Origin: Halonotius pteroides
Lineage (GTDB): Archaea > Halobacteriota > Halobacteria > Halobacteriales > Haloferacaceae
Length of the DNA: 64,000 nucleotides
Direction: 5' to 3'
Assembly: GCF_003605635.1 (NCBI RefSeq)
Contig: NZ_QMDW01000011.1
Coordinates: 38,946-102,945 of the forward strand
Below are positions 42,535-50,750 of the stretch, one piece after another. Under the pieces are notes generated by a model. The model searched no databases, was not told the origin of the DNA, and saw nothing but the letters and a program-made list of their open reading frames with translations. Made by a program: the position numbers and the translations under genes. Each line of letters starts with the position of its first letter. The first letter of the stretch is position 1.

Positions 42535-44032
42535 CGAAAGCCAGGGTGAATACACCCGCCTTACCGTGAGGAACGAGCGTTACGACCGGCACGGTTGGAA
42601 CCGAACAACGAACAGGCGGGTGATGAAACCGACATGAGCGAGCCACATCCACACCACGATAGCATGGCCGGCTATTCAACCGGTATTTTTAGTATACAAA
42701 CTCACATAACGTATTATGCAGCTTGATGCTGGACACAACCCGCACATACGTCGCCAAAATCACGAATTACCAACAGGTTCGGGACGATCTCGACGCTTGT
42801 GGATTCAGTGTCGCCAAACTCTGGAATGTAGGCCGCTACTACATCCAAAAACAATGGGACGAAACTGGTGAAATTCCTGAGGAAGATGAGCTAAAATCGG
42901 AATTGAAAGAACACGAACGCTATAATGACCTTCACTCACACTCAAGTCAGCGAGTTCTTGAAGAGCTTGCTGAGGCGTTCACCGGATGGTACAATTCCGA
43001 CGACGGCAACAACCCACCGGGATACCGAAAACGTGGTGACGACCACCCACGCTCAACGATCACATGGAAAAAGAAAGGTATCAGGCACGACGCAAAACAC
43101 GGGCAGATCCGACTGTCAAAAGGCTTCAACCTGAAGGATAGTCGATCAGATTTCATCCTTGTCGAATACGAGACACGCCCCGACCTAACCGTTGAGAACA
43201 TCCAGCAGGTGCGAGCCGTTTGGAACGGTGACCGCTGGGAAATCCACATTGTCTGCAACGAGCAAATCCCCATTGAGGACGCCCCCGGTGATAACATAGC
43301 TGGGATCGACCTCGGGATTAGCAACTACCTCGCCATTGACTACGAAAACGGTGGAAGTGAGCTATATCCGGGGAATACACTCAAAGAAGACAAACACTAT
43401 TTCTCCCAAGATGAGTATCAAACTGAGGGTTCTAATGGCCCCTCAGACCGTGCGTTGAACGCTCGTCGGAAGCTTTCACGCCGGAAAGATCACTTCTTGC
43501 ATACACTCTCGAAACACATTGTCGAACGGTGTGTTGCGGCAGGTGTCGGTGAGATAGCCGTGGGCAATCTGAGTGATATTCGTGAAGACGACAGCGGAGA
43601 GGCCCGCAACTGGGGGCAAGCAGGCAACAAGAAGTTGCACGGATGGGAGTTTGCCCAATTCACCGACCTGTTGGAGTACAAGGCCGAAGAATACGGGATA
43701 CTAGTGACGCGAACGGATGAAGAAAACACCAGTAAGACGTGTTCATGTTGCGGGCAAATCCGCGATAGCAACCGAGTTGAGCGTGGGTTGTACGTCTGTG
43801 ATTCGTGCGAAACGACAATGAACGCAGACGTGAATGGTGCAGTGAATATCCGTCGAAAGATAACTCAGAGTCCCCCAACAAGGGATATGAGTAACGGCTG
43901 TTTGGCACAGCCCGGAGTCTACCTGTTCGACCGCGAGAGCGGGTCGTTCAACACGAGAGAACAGGGAGTCTGCAAACCCTAATATCCCAACGCTCGGGAT
44001 TCACCCCGCGTTTACGCGGGTGAGGATGTCAA
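42535..44032 (+). mobile_element. IS1341-type TnpB element after petD
   Basis: 1498 bp. The left flank is TTAT (42531-42534) and the element ends in TCAA (44029-44032). The left end pairs CCCGCC with GGCGGG across a long loop. The right end has the CCCGCG TTTA CGCGGG hairpin before TGAGGATGTCAA. It is the sister of the element in hepT. Removing it gives petD a Lys-TAA ending. The petD stop codon now lies within the element. Confidence 0.86.
42726..43982 (+). CDS. tnpB: TnpB-family protein with an altered RuvC-II site
   Basis: 418 residues from ATG 42726 (a TTG precedes it in frame). RuvC-I Asp is in GIDLGISNYLAI. The usual RuvC-II Glu site reads IAVGNLSDIRED, so it has Gly, as in the protein at 24462. 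The zinc finger is CSCCGQIRDSN...CDSC, RuvC-III Asp in NADVNGAVNIR. It shares high similarity with that protein along its length (KLWNVGRYYIQKQWDETGEI), and each has the same 3' end sequence CCCTAATATCCCAAC. Confidence 0.86.
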   Translation: MLDTTRTYVAKITNYQQVRDDLDACGFSVAKLWNVGRYYIQKQWDETGEIPEEDELKSELKEHERYNDLHSHSSQRVLEELAEAFTGWYNSDDGNNPPGYRKRGDDHPRSTITWKKKGIRHDAKHGQIRLSKGFNLKDSRSDFILVEYETRPDLTVENIQQVRAVWNGDRWEIHIVCNEQIPIEDAPGDNIAGIDLGISNYLAIDYENGGSELYPGNTLKEDKHYFSQDEYQTEGSNGPSDRALNARRKLSRRKDHFLHTLSKHIVERCVAAGVGEIAVGNLSDIREDDSGEARNWGQAGNKKLHGWEFAQFTDLLEYKAEEYGILVTRTDEENTSKTCSCCGQIRDSNRVERGLYVCDSCETTMNADVNGAVNIRRKITQSPPTRDMSNGCLAQPGVYLFDRESGSFNTREQGVCKP

Positions 44033-44048
44033 TTTGGTGGCCGCAGCA
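43983..44048 (+). ncRNA. Candidate guide (omega) RNA 3' end, petD element
   Basis: The right-end hairpin and GAGGATGTCAA resemble those of the hepT element. By the TnpB rule, the guide is the flanking DNA from 44033: TTTGGTGGCCGCAGCATG, the antisense of the last petD codons. The 5' boundary within tnpB is not defined. Confidence 0.48.
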
Positions 44049-44817
44049 TGTAGTACCGCCGATTGAGGCCGTACATGTATCCCTCACGCAGCGTCTTCAG
44101 CAGCGCGTAGGTCATCACACCGAGGACGACCGGGCCGATAAAGGCGATGTTAAGCTGCAGTGCCAGCGGAAGCGGGATCAGGTTCTGGACGGCGATCGCG
44201 GCGATCGTGATCGAGAAGAACGCGCCGCCGGCCCCGATCGCGGCCCAAAACGGCTGTTCGACCGGCCGCCGGGCACTCCCCTTGTTGAGGAACGGGAGGA
44301 AGGCGACCGCGCCGACGACGACGACGTTTGCCAGCACGCCGTAAAGCTGATCTGAGATCAGCTTCGAGCCATCGAGAACGGCCAGCCCAGGGTTCAGCGG
44401 GTTGAGCTTCAGCAGGCCGAACGACCAGTAGAGATACCAATCCGGCAGGATGATACTCGGTGTCGAACTCGGGTTGGCCGGCAGCTCAAGACTCGGCGGC
44501 AACGCTGCCGCGATCAGGATCATGATCCCGACGAAAAACAGCGAGATCGAGAGATTACGGATGATCTCGTGTGGCCATGTCGGGAAGCCCAACACGTCGC
44601 GTTCGACGTAGTCTGATTGCTGGCGGAGCTCCTGATCCTCACGCCGAGCCCGTTCAAAGTACTCGTAGGTGAGCTGTGAGAGCCCTGATTTACGCGTTTT
44701 TCGTTCCTGCCAGGTTGGTGTTTCGTCGTCCGGAGCGACGATGCCGGTCTCACCGCCGTCGGTGGCAGTCTCGCCGCCGTCAGTGCGTGTCTCGTTGGTG
44801 TCGTCTGTGTCGCTCAT
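44029..44817 (-). CDS. petD: Cytochrome b C-terminal (PetD/subunit IV-like) protein
   Basis: 262 residues. A long acidic N-terminus precedes one amphipathic and about four membrane helices. The Qo-site motif is PDWYLYWSF, the PDWY variant of PEWY. A C-terminal ...RRYYMLRPPN follows. It completes the split cytochrome b with PetB upstream, 4 bp away. The last residue Asn and the TGA stop come from the TnpB element; before insertion the end was Lys and TAA. The complex passes electrons from quinol to halocyanin. Confidence 0.88.
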   Translation of the reverse strand: MSDTDDTNETRTDGGETATDGGETGIVAPDDETPTWQERKTRKSGLSQLTYEYFERARREDQELRQQSDYVERDVLGFPTWPHEIIRNLSISLFFVGIMILIAAALPPSLELPANPSSTPSIILPDWYLYWSFGLLKLNPLNPGLAVLDGSKLISDQLYGVLANVVVVGAVAFLPFLNKGSARRPVEQPFWAAIGAGGAFFSITIAAIAVQNLIPLPLALQLNIAFIGPVVLGVMTYALLKTLREGYMYGLNRRYYMLRPPN

Positions 44818-44821
44818 TGTC

Positions 44822-45616
44822 TTAGTGTGGTTCTGCGATGCCCTGCACCCAGACGATGCCGACGTGGAGCGCGATCAGTGAGGTCACCACGAACGGCAGG
44901 ATGAACACGTGCAGGATGTACATTCTTACAAGCGTTGCCTGTCCCAGCGTGAAGCCACCGAACAACAACTGCGCGCCCCACTCGCCGACAATCGGGGTCG
45001 CAAGCGCCATCTCGACGCCGATCTGGCCGGCCCAGAAGGCAAGCTGGTTCCACGGCAGTAGGTAGCCGGTGTAGCCGAAGACCATCGAGAGGCTGATCAG
45101 GATGATGCCGAGCAGCCAGTTCAGCTCACGCGGTTCCTTGTAGGAGCCGGTGAAATACACCCGCAGCATGTGGAGGAACACCGCCGCCATCATGATCTGA
45201 GCGGCCCAGCGGTGGATGCTCCGCAAGGCGTAGCCGAACTGTACGTCCTGCATGATCATCTTCACCGACTGGTAGGCGACTGTCGGCTCGCCGGCCGCCG
45301 ACGGGGAGTAGTAGAACCCAAGTAACGCCCCCGAGACGGCGGCGACGATGTAGGCCAGTACTGAGAAGAACCCTAAGGAGTACAACGGGTACCAGTACCA
45401 GAACTTGTTGTCGAGATCGTACTGTTCGGTGTGGCTCTTTGGCATCTGGAGGTTAACCTTGTAGTAAGCATCCTCCAGTAGCTCAAGATAATCGACGATA
45501 CGGAGCCGTTTGTCGATGTAGATCAACGCGGTCAGAAAGACCGTTTCGATCGGCGTCAGATCCTTCCGCTTGAGCCACGTGCGATGGTCGAAGTCGTCTT
45601 GTTTCTCTAAGCTCAT
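44822..45616 (-). CDS. petB: Cytochrome b N-terminal (PetB-like) protein
   Basis: 264 residues, four helices. The two heme-ligand His pairs are visible: SIHRWAAQ and VFLHMLRVYF in helix B, YILHVFILPF and SLIALHVGIVW in helix D, 14 residues apart within each. GYTGYLLPWNQLAFWA forms the Qo-side loop. A charged N-terminal extension (HRTWLKRKDLTPIETV) is haloarchaeal. It is followed by petD within 4 bp and preceded by a small membrane gene within 3 bp, all on one strand. Confidence 0.92.
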   Translation of the reverse strand: MSLEKQDDFDHRTWLKRKDLTPIETVFLTALIYIDKRLRIVDYLELLEDAYYKVNLQMPKSHTEQYDLDNKFWYWYPLYSLGFFSVLAYIVAAVSGALLGFYYSPSAAGEPTVAYQSVKMIMQDVQFGYALRSIHRWAAQIMMAAVFLHMLRVYFTGSYKEPRELNWLLGIILISLSMVFGYTGYLLPWNQLAFWAGQIGVEMALATPIVGEWGAQLLFGGFTLGQATLVRMYILHVFILPFVVTSLIALHVGIVWVQGIAEPH

Positions 45617-45619
45617 TGG

Positions 45620-46012
45620 TTATCGTTTGTAGTAGGGGTAGACCGCTCGTTTCAGCGTATCCCAGACCTGCTCGCCGTCGGTCAGCGAGACGCCGTCGAC
45701 ATCGTCGCTATCGATATAGAGATCCTCCCACTTCCGGCGGCGCTTCTTGACGATCATTACGTCCGGGAGGAACTCCTTGCGGTACAACGCGAGGATAAAG
45801 GCCAGATCAAGGAGAAGCAACCCTAAGATCGCGCCGACGAACATGTTGCCAAACTCCGTGCCCGCCCATCCGGAGACGAGCGCAAAGACGAACATGAACA
45901 CGAAGACGACCTCAATCACCGTTAGCACGACAATGGCGATCGCCGCCGCCGTCGATTCTCTGGCGGGCTCATACCGGTGGATATCGCCGTATGTGGATCC
46001 GGATGACGACAT
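45620..46012 (-). CDS. Small membrane protein of the cytochrome b operon (DUF7318-like)
   Basis: 130 residues with two hydrophobic helices (AIAIVVLTVIEVVFVFMFVF and FVGAILGLLLLDLAFILALY) and a charged C-terminal half (KKRRRKWEDLYIDSDD). The start overlaps the halocyanin stop by one base (TAATG), so translation is coupled. It is conserved beside petB in haloarchaea. It may replace or support the missing Rieske-type partner, but the sequence has no iron-sulfur ligands. Confidence 0.7.
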   Translation of the reverse strand: MSSSGSTYGDIHRYEPARESTAAAIAIVVLTVIEVVFVFMFVFALVSGWAGTEFGNMFVGAILGLLLLDLAFILALYRKEFLPDVMIVKKRRRKWEDLYIDSDDVDGVSLTDGEQVWDTLKRAVYPYYKR

Positions 46013-46662
46013 TAGACACCACCCTGTCCGGTGTTCGGCGACTCGCCGTACTTCAGCACATAGAAGGTGAACACGAGGCTCACCGCGATGCCAAGGAAGC
46101 TGACGATGCCGACGTAGTGTTTCTGGATCGGAACGCCAACGTCGTGGGCGAACGCTTCGAGTTCGGTCGGCCAGCCACCGCCGCCCCCGCCGCCGACCTC
46201 AACGGTCGGCACACCCTCGCCGACGGCGACCGCCCCGAGCATGCCGAGCGAGGAGTGGGGCACACACTCGTAGTTCGTGATGCCTGTGTGTTCCTCGGTG
46301 AAGGTGAACTCGTAGGTGAAGCCGGCTTCGCTGACCGTTTCGCTTGCGAGGCCGGCTGGCCCATCGACGGTCTGTACGTTGTGACCGCCACCGTCGCCGG
46401 TCCATTCCCAGATAACTGTTGTTCCGGGATCGATCCAGATCCCCGCAGGGCCAAAAGCGAGATTGCCACCGTTGCCGCTGGCACCAACTTCGACGGTGAC
46501 CTCACTTTCGCCGCGGTGATCCTCATAGCCGCCATCAGCGTCTGAGATGTGGCTCAGCTCGGGTTGTACCTCCTGAGCCGTGGCCATTCCGCTGCTCGCG
46601 GTGGCGGCCGTGGCGGCGGCGGTCGCCCCGCCCGCTGTCCTGAGTAGTTCCCGCCGTTTCAT
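46012..46662 (-). CDS. Membrane-anchored halocyanin (blue copper protein)
   Basis: 216 residues. A Tat signal (MKRRELLRTAGGATAAATAA) is followed by a plastocyanin-like domain: ligand His in GGGHNVQT, then Cys, His and Met in YECVPHSSLGMLG (C-x2-H-x4-M). A Gly-rich linker and a C-terminal transmembrane helix (VGIVSFLGIAVSLVFTFYVL) anchor it. It is the likely electron acceptor of the PetB/PetD complex encoded next. Confidence 0.9.
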   Translation of the reverse strand: MKRRELLRTAGGATAAATAATASSGMATAQEVQPELSHISDADGGYEDHRGESEVTVEVGASGNGGNLAFGPAGIWIDPGTTVIWEWTGDGGGHNVQTVDGPAGLASETVSEAGFTYEFTFTEEHTGITNYECVPHSSLGMLGAVAVGEGVPTVEVGGGGGGGWPTELEAFAHDVGVPIQKHYVGIVSFLGIAVSLVFTFYVLKYGESPNTGQGGV

Positions 46663-46724
46663 ACAGCAAATAATGGATACGCAGCGGGCTTAAACCCACC
46701 GCTACACCCCTGAGAGCCGACCGA

Positions 46725-47609
46725 TCACGAAGCCTCTGTCTCGTGGGTGTCGGCCCGCTGGGCGGGCTCACGCCCGTCGGTAGTCGTCCCATCGTCGCCC
46801 TCGATCTCCGGTCGATCGATGCCGCCGGCTTCGACGGCGCGGAGTCGGCTGCGGTACTGCTCGGCGCGGAACCGATCAGAAAGCCGCGCGTTGGCGACGA
46901 GGGCAAACAGCCCGATGCCGACGATCAGGAACAGCCCACCGACGACCGGCGCGACGACCGTTTCGACGAGTCGGAGAATGAACGCCCCAAGGAGGGCACT
47001 GCCGCCGATAACTTGGCCGCCGGCGATGAGCTGTATCATCAGATTGCCGAACTCGCCGGTCTGTTCGGGCACCTGGTCGGCTGCTGGCAACTCGTAGTTC
47101 GCCGGCGGTTCAGAAACCTCGTACTCGTCCATCGAACACATCGCAACCACCGGCTCAACATCGCGCCGAACGCCGCCTTCACCGTCGACGGTGCCGTCGG
47201 CCGACACCACGGCGTAGCCGGTATCGGCGTAGACCACAAGCTGGCTGTCGTCTCGTTCGACAACCGCGAAGATCTCTCGGGCGGCGATCTTTGATTTGAG
47301 ATCTGATTCGACCCGATCAAGCAACCGTTTGCCGGTGATCCATGTCTCGGGGTCGAAGGCGGCCTCCCACTCGTCGCCGCTCATCTGGGCCATCTCTGCC
47401 GGCCCGAACTCGTCGAAATCGTACTTTTCCTCAACCGTTGCGCGAAGTTCGTCCAACTCCTCGTCGTTGTCGGTTGCGTCCGCTGTGTCTGTTTCTGCTT
47501 TCGCGTTGTCGGCTGTTTCCTCGTTGTTGGCTGCTGTTCCCGCCGGTGTGTCCTCGGCGGGCTCCTCGCTCGTCGGCGTCGTGCTGTCGCCGTCGGCTGA
47601 GGAATCCAT
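46725..47609 (-). CDS. Membrane protein of the cytochrome b operon (DUF7319-like)
   Basis: 294 residues from ATG 47609. A low-complexity acidic N-terminus (about 55 residues) precedes a conserved domain (LRATVEEKYDFDEFGPAEMA, then DEWEAAFDPETWITGKRLLD) and two membrane helices near residues 205-255. The tail is acidic. First gene of the operon, 62 bp before halocyanin. It has no redox ligands; a structural or assembly role is inferred from position only. Confidence 0.68.
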   Translation of the reverse strand: MDSSADGDSTTPTSEEPAEDTPAGTAANNEETADNAKAETDTADATDNDEELDELRATVEEKYDFDEFGPAEMAQMSGDEWEAAFDPETWITGKRLLDRVESDLKSKIAAREIFAVVERDDSQLVVYADTGYAVVSADGTVDGEGGVRRDVEPVVAMCSMDEYEVSEPPANYELPAADQVPEQTGEFGNLMIQLIAGGQVIGGSALLGAFILRLVETVVAPVVGGLFLIVGIGLFALVANARLSDRFRAEQYRSRLRAVEAGGIDRPEIEGDDGTTTDGREPAQRADTHETEAS

Positions 47610-47696
47610 ACCGTAGAATAGGGTTGGCCGGGGTAAAGCACTTTCCGACTCCCGACCGCGTCCGGGCCCGTTATACCGTCGTAGCCCCAACCCCCG

Positions 47697-48179
47697 ATGA
47701 TGGTTGCCGATGCGACGATCGCAACGCTGACCTCCCTGTCGGTGACGGCGAGTCTCCCCTTCTTTCTGTACGGGGCCTGGATCATGCTCGACAGCGAGAC
47801 GGTCACCTGGGACGTGCTCATCTATCATCTCAAGTTCATCACCGTCGGCCTGACGCTGACGACGGTGCCGATGGTAACATGGATGATGCCCCGGCTGTTG
47901 GATCAGTTGGGTGGGCTTTCAGCGCTACATGCCGTCCTTGGGTTGCAGGCGTATGCGATGTTGGTTTTCGCGCTGACAGGGATCGTTCGGATCTTTCAGG
48001 CGAAACGCGAGGCTGATCTCTACCGGAACCCCGATCAGGACGTCGGTCTCAACGATCTCCATGAGAATATGAGCGCCTGGCGTGGCCGCCTCCGGATCGG
48101 CGTCTTTGGCTACGTGATCTTCTGGTTTCTTGCGTGGGGCATTGGGCTGTATCGGTATGTATTGCGGTATTGGCTCTAA
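47697..48179 (+). CDS. Membrane protein beside the cytochrome b operon (DUF7321-like)
   Basis: 160 residues with four hydrophobic helices (ATIATLTSLSVTASLPFFLY, DVLIYHLKFITVGLTLT and two later) including His residues in IYHLKF and LSALHAVLGLQAY. The GLQAYAMLVFALTGIVRIFQ segment looks like heme or quinone-binding membrane proteins. It is transcribed away from the operon. ATG 47697 is chosen; 47700 is possible. Similar genes adjoin halocyanin operons in haloarchaea. Confidence 0.68.
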   Translation: MMVADATIATLTSLSVTASLPFFLYGAWIMLDSETVTWDVLIYHLKFITVGLTLTTVPMVTWMMPRLLDQLGGLSALHAVLGLQAYAMLVFALTGIVRIFQAKREADLYRNPDQDVGLNDLHENMSAWRGRLRIGVFGYVIFWFLAWGIGLYRYVLRYWL

Positions 48180-48213
48180 TCGGTCGGTTGCTGCCCTGCT
48201 TCAGTCGTTTCGC

Positions 48214-48897
48214 CTACCACGCTTCGTTGGATGCCAGGTCAACATCGCTGTCAACCGTCGATGACGGACAGATATCCTCCAAGACGCACTCCTCGCAGTC
48301 AGGGTTGATCGCGGTACAGGTTTCTCGGCCGTGGCTGATCAACAGGTGGGTGTACCACTGCCAGTCGTCTTCCGGCACCAACTCCATCAGCTCCGCTTCG
48401 ATCGCTTCCGGCCGTTCCTCCTCGGTGATGCCGAGTCGCCGTGAGAGCCGTTGGACATGGGTGTCGACGACGACGCCCTCGACAATCTCGTGGCCGTGCT
48501 GAAGAACAACGTTGGCGGTCTTTCGTCCGACACCCGACAGTTCGGTCAGCTCGTCCATTGTATCCGGCACGTCGCCGTCGTGGTCGTCGATGATAGTTTG
48601 GCAGGCCGACCGGATGTAGCTCGCCTTGTTGTTGTAGTAGGTCACCGAGTTGAGATCTGCGGCAAGTTCCTCTTGGTCGGCGTTCGCGTAGTCGGCCGGG
48701 CCGTCGTACTTTGCAAAGAGGTCGTCGGTGACTGTGTTCACGCGTTCGTCGGTACACTGTGCCGAAAGGATCACCGCGATCAACAGTTCAAGTCGACTCG
48801 AAAAGTTAAGCGAGATTTCGAGGTTTGGATAGGTGTCATACAGCCGGTCGATAACTTCCAGCGTCTGTGTATCGGTTGAATCAAGTGTGCTGCCCAT
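48214..48897 (-). CDS. nth: Endonuclease III, base-excision DNA glycosylase
   Basis: 227 residues. HhH motif ELSGVGRKTANVVL with catalytic Lys, then VVVDTHVQRLSRRLG with the catalytic Asp. The 4Fe-4S cluster is C-x6-C-x2-C-x5-C in CTAINPDCEECVLEDIC. It removes oxidised pyrimidines and nicks the abasic strand. Length fits the family. It lies convergent with the DUF7321-like gene and is followed by PAN in the next unit on the same strand. Confidence 0.95.
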   Translation of the reverse strand: MGSTLDSTDTQTLEVIDRLYDTYPNLEISLNFSSRLELLIAVILSAQCTDERVNTVTDDLFAKYDGPADYANADQEELAADLNSVTYYNNKASYIRSACQTIIDDHDGDVPDTMDELTELSGVGRKTANVVLQHGHEIVEGVVVDTHVQRLSRRLGITEEERPEAIEAELMELVPEDDWQWYTHLLISHGRETCTAINPDCEECVLEDICPSSTVDSDVDLASNEAW

Positions 48898-48962
48898 ACC
48901 AATAGGTGGATCGGCAGGGTGTTGAGTGATTCGAACTAGGGAAAAACAGCGGTCAGCGTCCG

Positions 48963-50180
48963 CTAGGCGAACGCCAGTGAGTTGCCGGTGTCGTCGGTTG
49001 ATTCAAGCTGAATCTTCTCCCAGGCGTCTACGAAGTCATCGCGGGCGATCTCGGTGCGATCATCCCGGATGGCGAACATGCCGGCTTCGGTACAGACGGC
49101 TTTGATATCGGCTCCGGAAGCGTCGCCGGCGAGTTCAGCAAGCTCCGCGAAGTCGACATCGTCGGCGACGTTCATATCGCGGGTGTGGATCTGGAAGATG
49201 AGTTCTCGCCCCTCGTTGTTGGGTTTCGGCACCTCAATGAGCCGATCAAACCGTCCAGGGCGAAGAATCGCCTCATCCAGCATATCGAAGCGGTTGGTCG
49301 CCGCGATCAGCCGCACCTCGCCGCGCTCGTCGAAGCCATCCATCTCCGAGAGCAGCTGCATCATCGTCCGTTGCACCTCGGCGTCGCCGGAGGTTTTTGA
49401 GTCCGTCCGTTTCGAGGCGATGGCGTCGATCTCGTCGATGAAGATGACGGCTGGCTCGTTTTCCCGAGCAACCTCGAAGAGATCACGAACGAGTTTCGCG
49501 CCCTCGCCGATGAACTTATGAACGAGTTCGGAGCCGGCCATCTTGATGAAGGAGGCGTCGGTCTGGTTGGCGACGGCCTTTGCCAACATCGTTTTGCCCG
49601 TGCCCGGCGGCCCGTGCAGGAGAACGCCTGACGGTGGGTTGATCCCAACCTGGCCGAACATCTCCGGCCGATCAAGCGGCATCTCGACGGTTTCTCTGAC
49701 CTCCTGCATCTGCTCGTCGAGGCCGCCGATATCGGCGTAGGTCACGTCGGGGCTGTGGTCGACCTGCATGACGCGTGCGCGAACATCCGTTTCGTCGTCG
49801 AGTCGCTTGACGATCGACAACGAGTTGTTGACCGCGACGCGCGAATCGGGCTCGATCTTCTCTCGGAGCTCGTCGGTGACCTCCGTGAGTGCCTCTTGAT
49901 TGTTGCCGTGCTGTTTGATCACGACGCCATCGGGGGTGATCTCTTGGACGGTGGCGACAAACAGCGGCGACTGCTTGAGTTTCTTGTTTTCGTGTGTCAG
50001 CCGTTCTAACTTCTGTTTGTACTTGTTGTTCTCGGCGTTGGCATCGAGGAGCTTGTCCCGCATCTCCTCGTTTTGGGATTCGATCACGCCGAGTCGCTCC
50101 TGTAGCGATTCGATTTTTTCCTGTCTGGACGCCGTCTCATCGTATGGAAATTCGACGTCGTCCGCGGTGTCGCTCATCAT
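48963..50180 (-). CDS. pan: Proteasome-activating nucleotidase (PAN)
   Basis: 405 residues from ATG 50180 (MMSDTADD...; ATG 50177 is possible). A coiled coil (about residues 15-75) and an OB domain precede the AAA+ domain: Walker A GPPGTGKT, Walker B FIDEIDA, arginine-finger region RPGRFDR. PAN unfolds proteins for the 20S proteasome. The C-terminus ends SLAFA and has no HbYX motif, so gate opening may need another route. A TATA-like CTTATT lies about 26 bp upstream. Confidence 0.95.
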   Translation of the reverse strand: MMSDTADDVEFPYDETASRQEKIESLQERLGVIESQNEEMRDKLLDANAENNKYKQKLERLTHENKKLKQSPLFVATVQEITPDGVVIKQHGNNQEALTEVTDELREKIEPDSRVAVNNSLSIVKRLDDETDVRARVMQVDHSPDVTYADIGGLDEQMQEVRETVEMPLDRPEMFGQVGINPPSGVLLHGPPGTGKTMLAKAVANQTDASFIKMAGSELVHKFIGEGAKLVRDLFEVARENEPAVIFIDEIDAIASKRTDSKTSGDAEVQRTMMQLLSEMDGFDERGEVRLIAATNRFDMLDEAILRPGRFDRLIEVPKPNNEGRELIFQIHTRDMNVADDVDFAELAELAGDASGADIKAVCTEAGMFAIRDDRTEIARDDFVDAWEKIQLESTDDTGNSLAFA

Positions 50181-50303
50181 TTTTTGTACGGCTGTCGGGA
50201 ATAAGAGGCTTCGGGTCGTTGTCCTGCCTGCCGTGATAATGTCCATAGATAATATCGAATTATAGCAAGTATTATCATACAGCATTGACGAGTACCTCTC
50301 AGC

Positions 50304-50564
50304 ATGAGCACACACGAGACCGTTTCGACTGATGACCCAGCTGATGGATGGGACGCCGTCCGTGACCTGCCGCCGAGTGCGAAACTTGTCGCCAAGGTGC
50401 TTGATTACAACGACACGCTGACACAAAGTGAGCTTGCCGACGAGACGCTGTTGCCGCCGCGGACAGTTCGGTACGCACTCAACCGCTTGGAGGACGCCGG
50501 CGTCGTCGACTCCCGGTTTTCCTTCTCTGATGCTCGCAAACGGATCTACAGCCTGACGATCTAA
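50304..50564 (+). CDS. Small winged-helix (MarR-like) regulator
   Basis: 86 residues. After an acidic N-terminus the wHTH reads [20 protein letters not shown], then [20 protein letters not shown], and the wing [20 protein letters not shown]. It is divergent from pan. A TATA-like TATTATC lies about 30 bp before ATG 50304. Such a small gene is conserved beside pan in haloarchaea. A role in pan regulation is possible but not shown. Confidence 0.8.
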   Translation: MSTHETVSTDDPADGWDAVRDLPPSAKLVAKVLDYNDTLTQSELADETLLPPRTVRYALNRLEDAGVVDSRFSFSDARKRIYSLTI

Positions 50565-50750
50565 CGGGGCCTGCTGTCGAACGGATCCTCTGTCTGCGTT
50601 TGTCTCCGTTGTTTTCGTTACTACCCGGTGTTCACCGTTCGCCCAGCTCTGCTGAGCGGCCTCTACGTCGATCCATCACAGGCTCCGCTCGCCTGCCAGT
50701 CGTTCCCACTCACGTTCGCGGAACCGATATACCACCCCGGCAACAACAGG

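Noticed and set aside
48915..48950. T-loop-like GTTCGAATC on the minus strand, suggesting a tRNA
   Set aside because: No pairing T-stem, anticodon arm or acceptor stem can be drawn around it.
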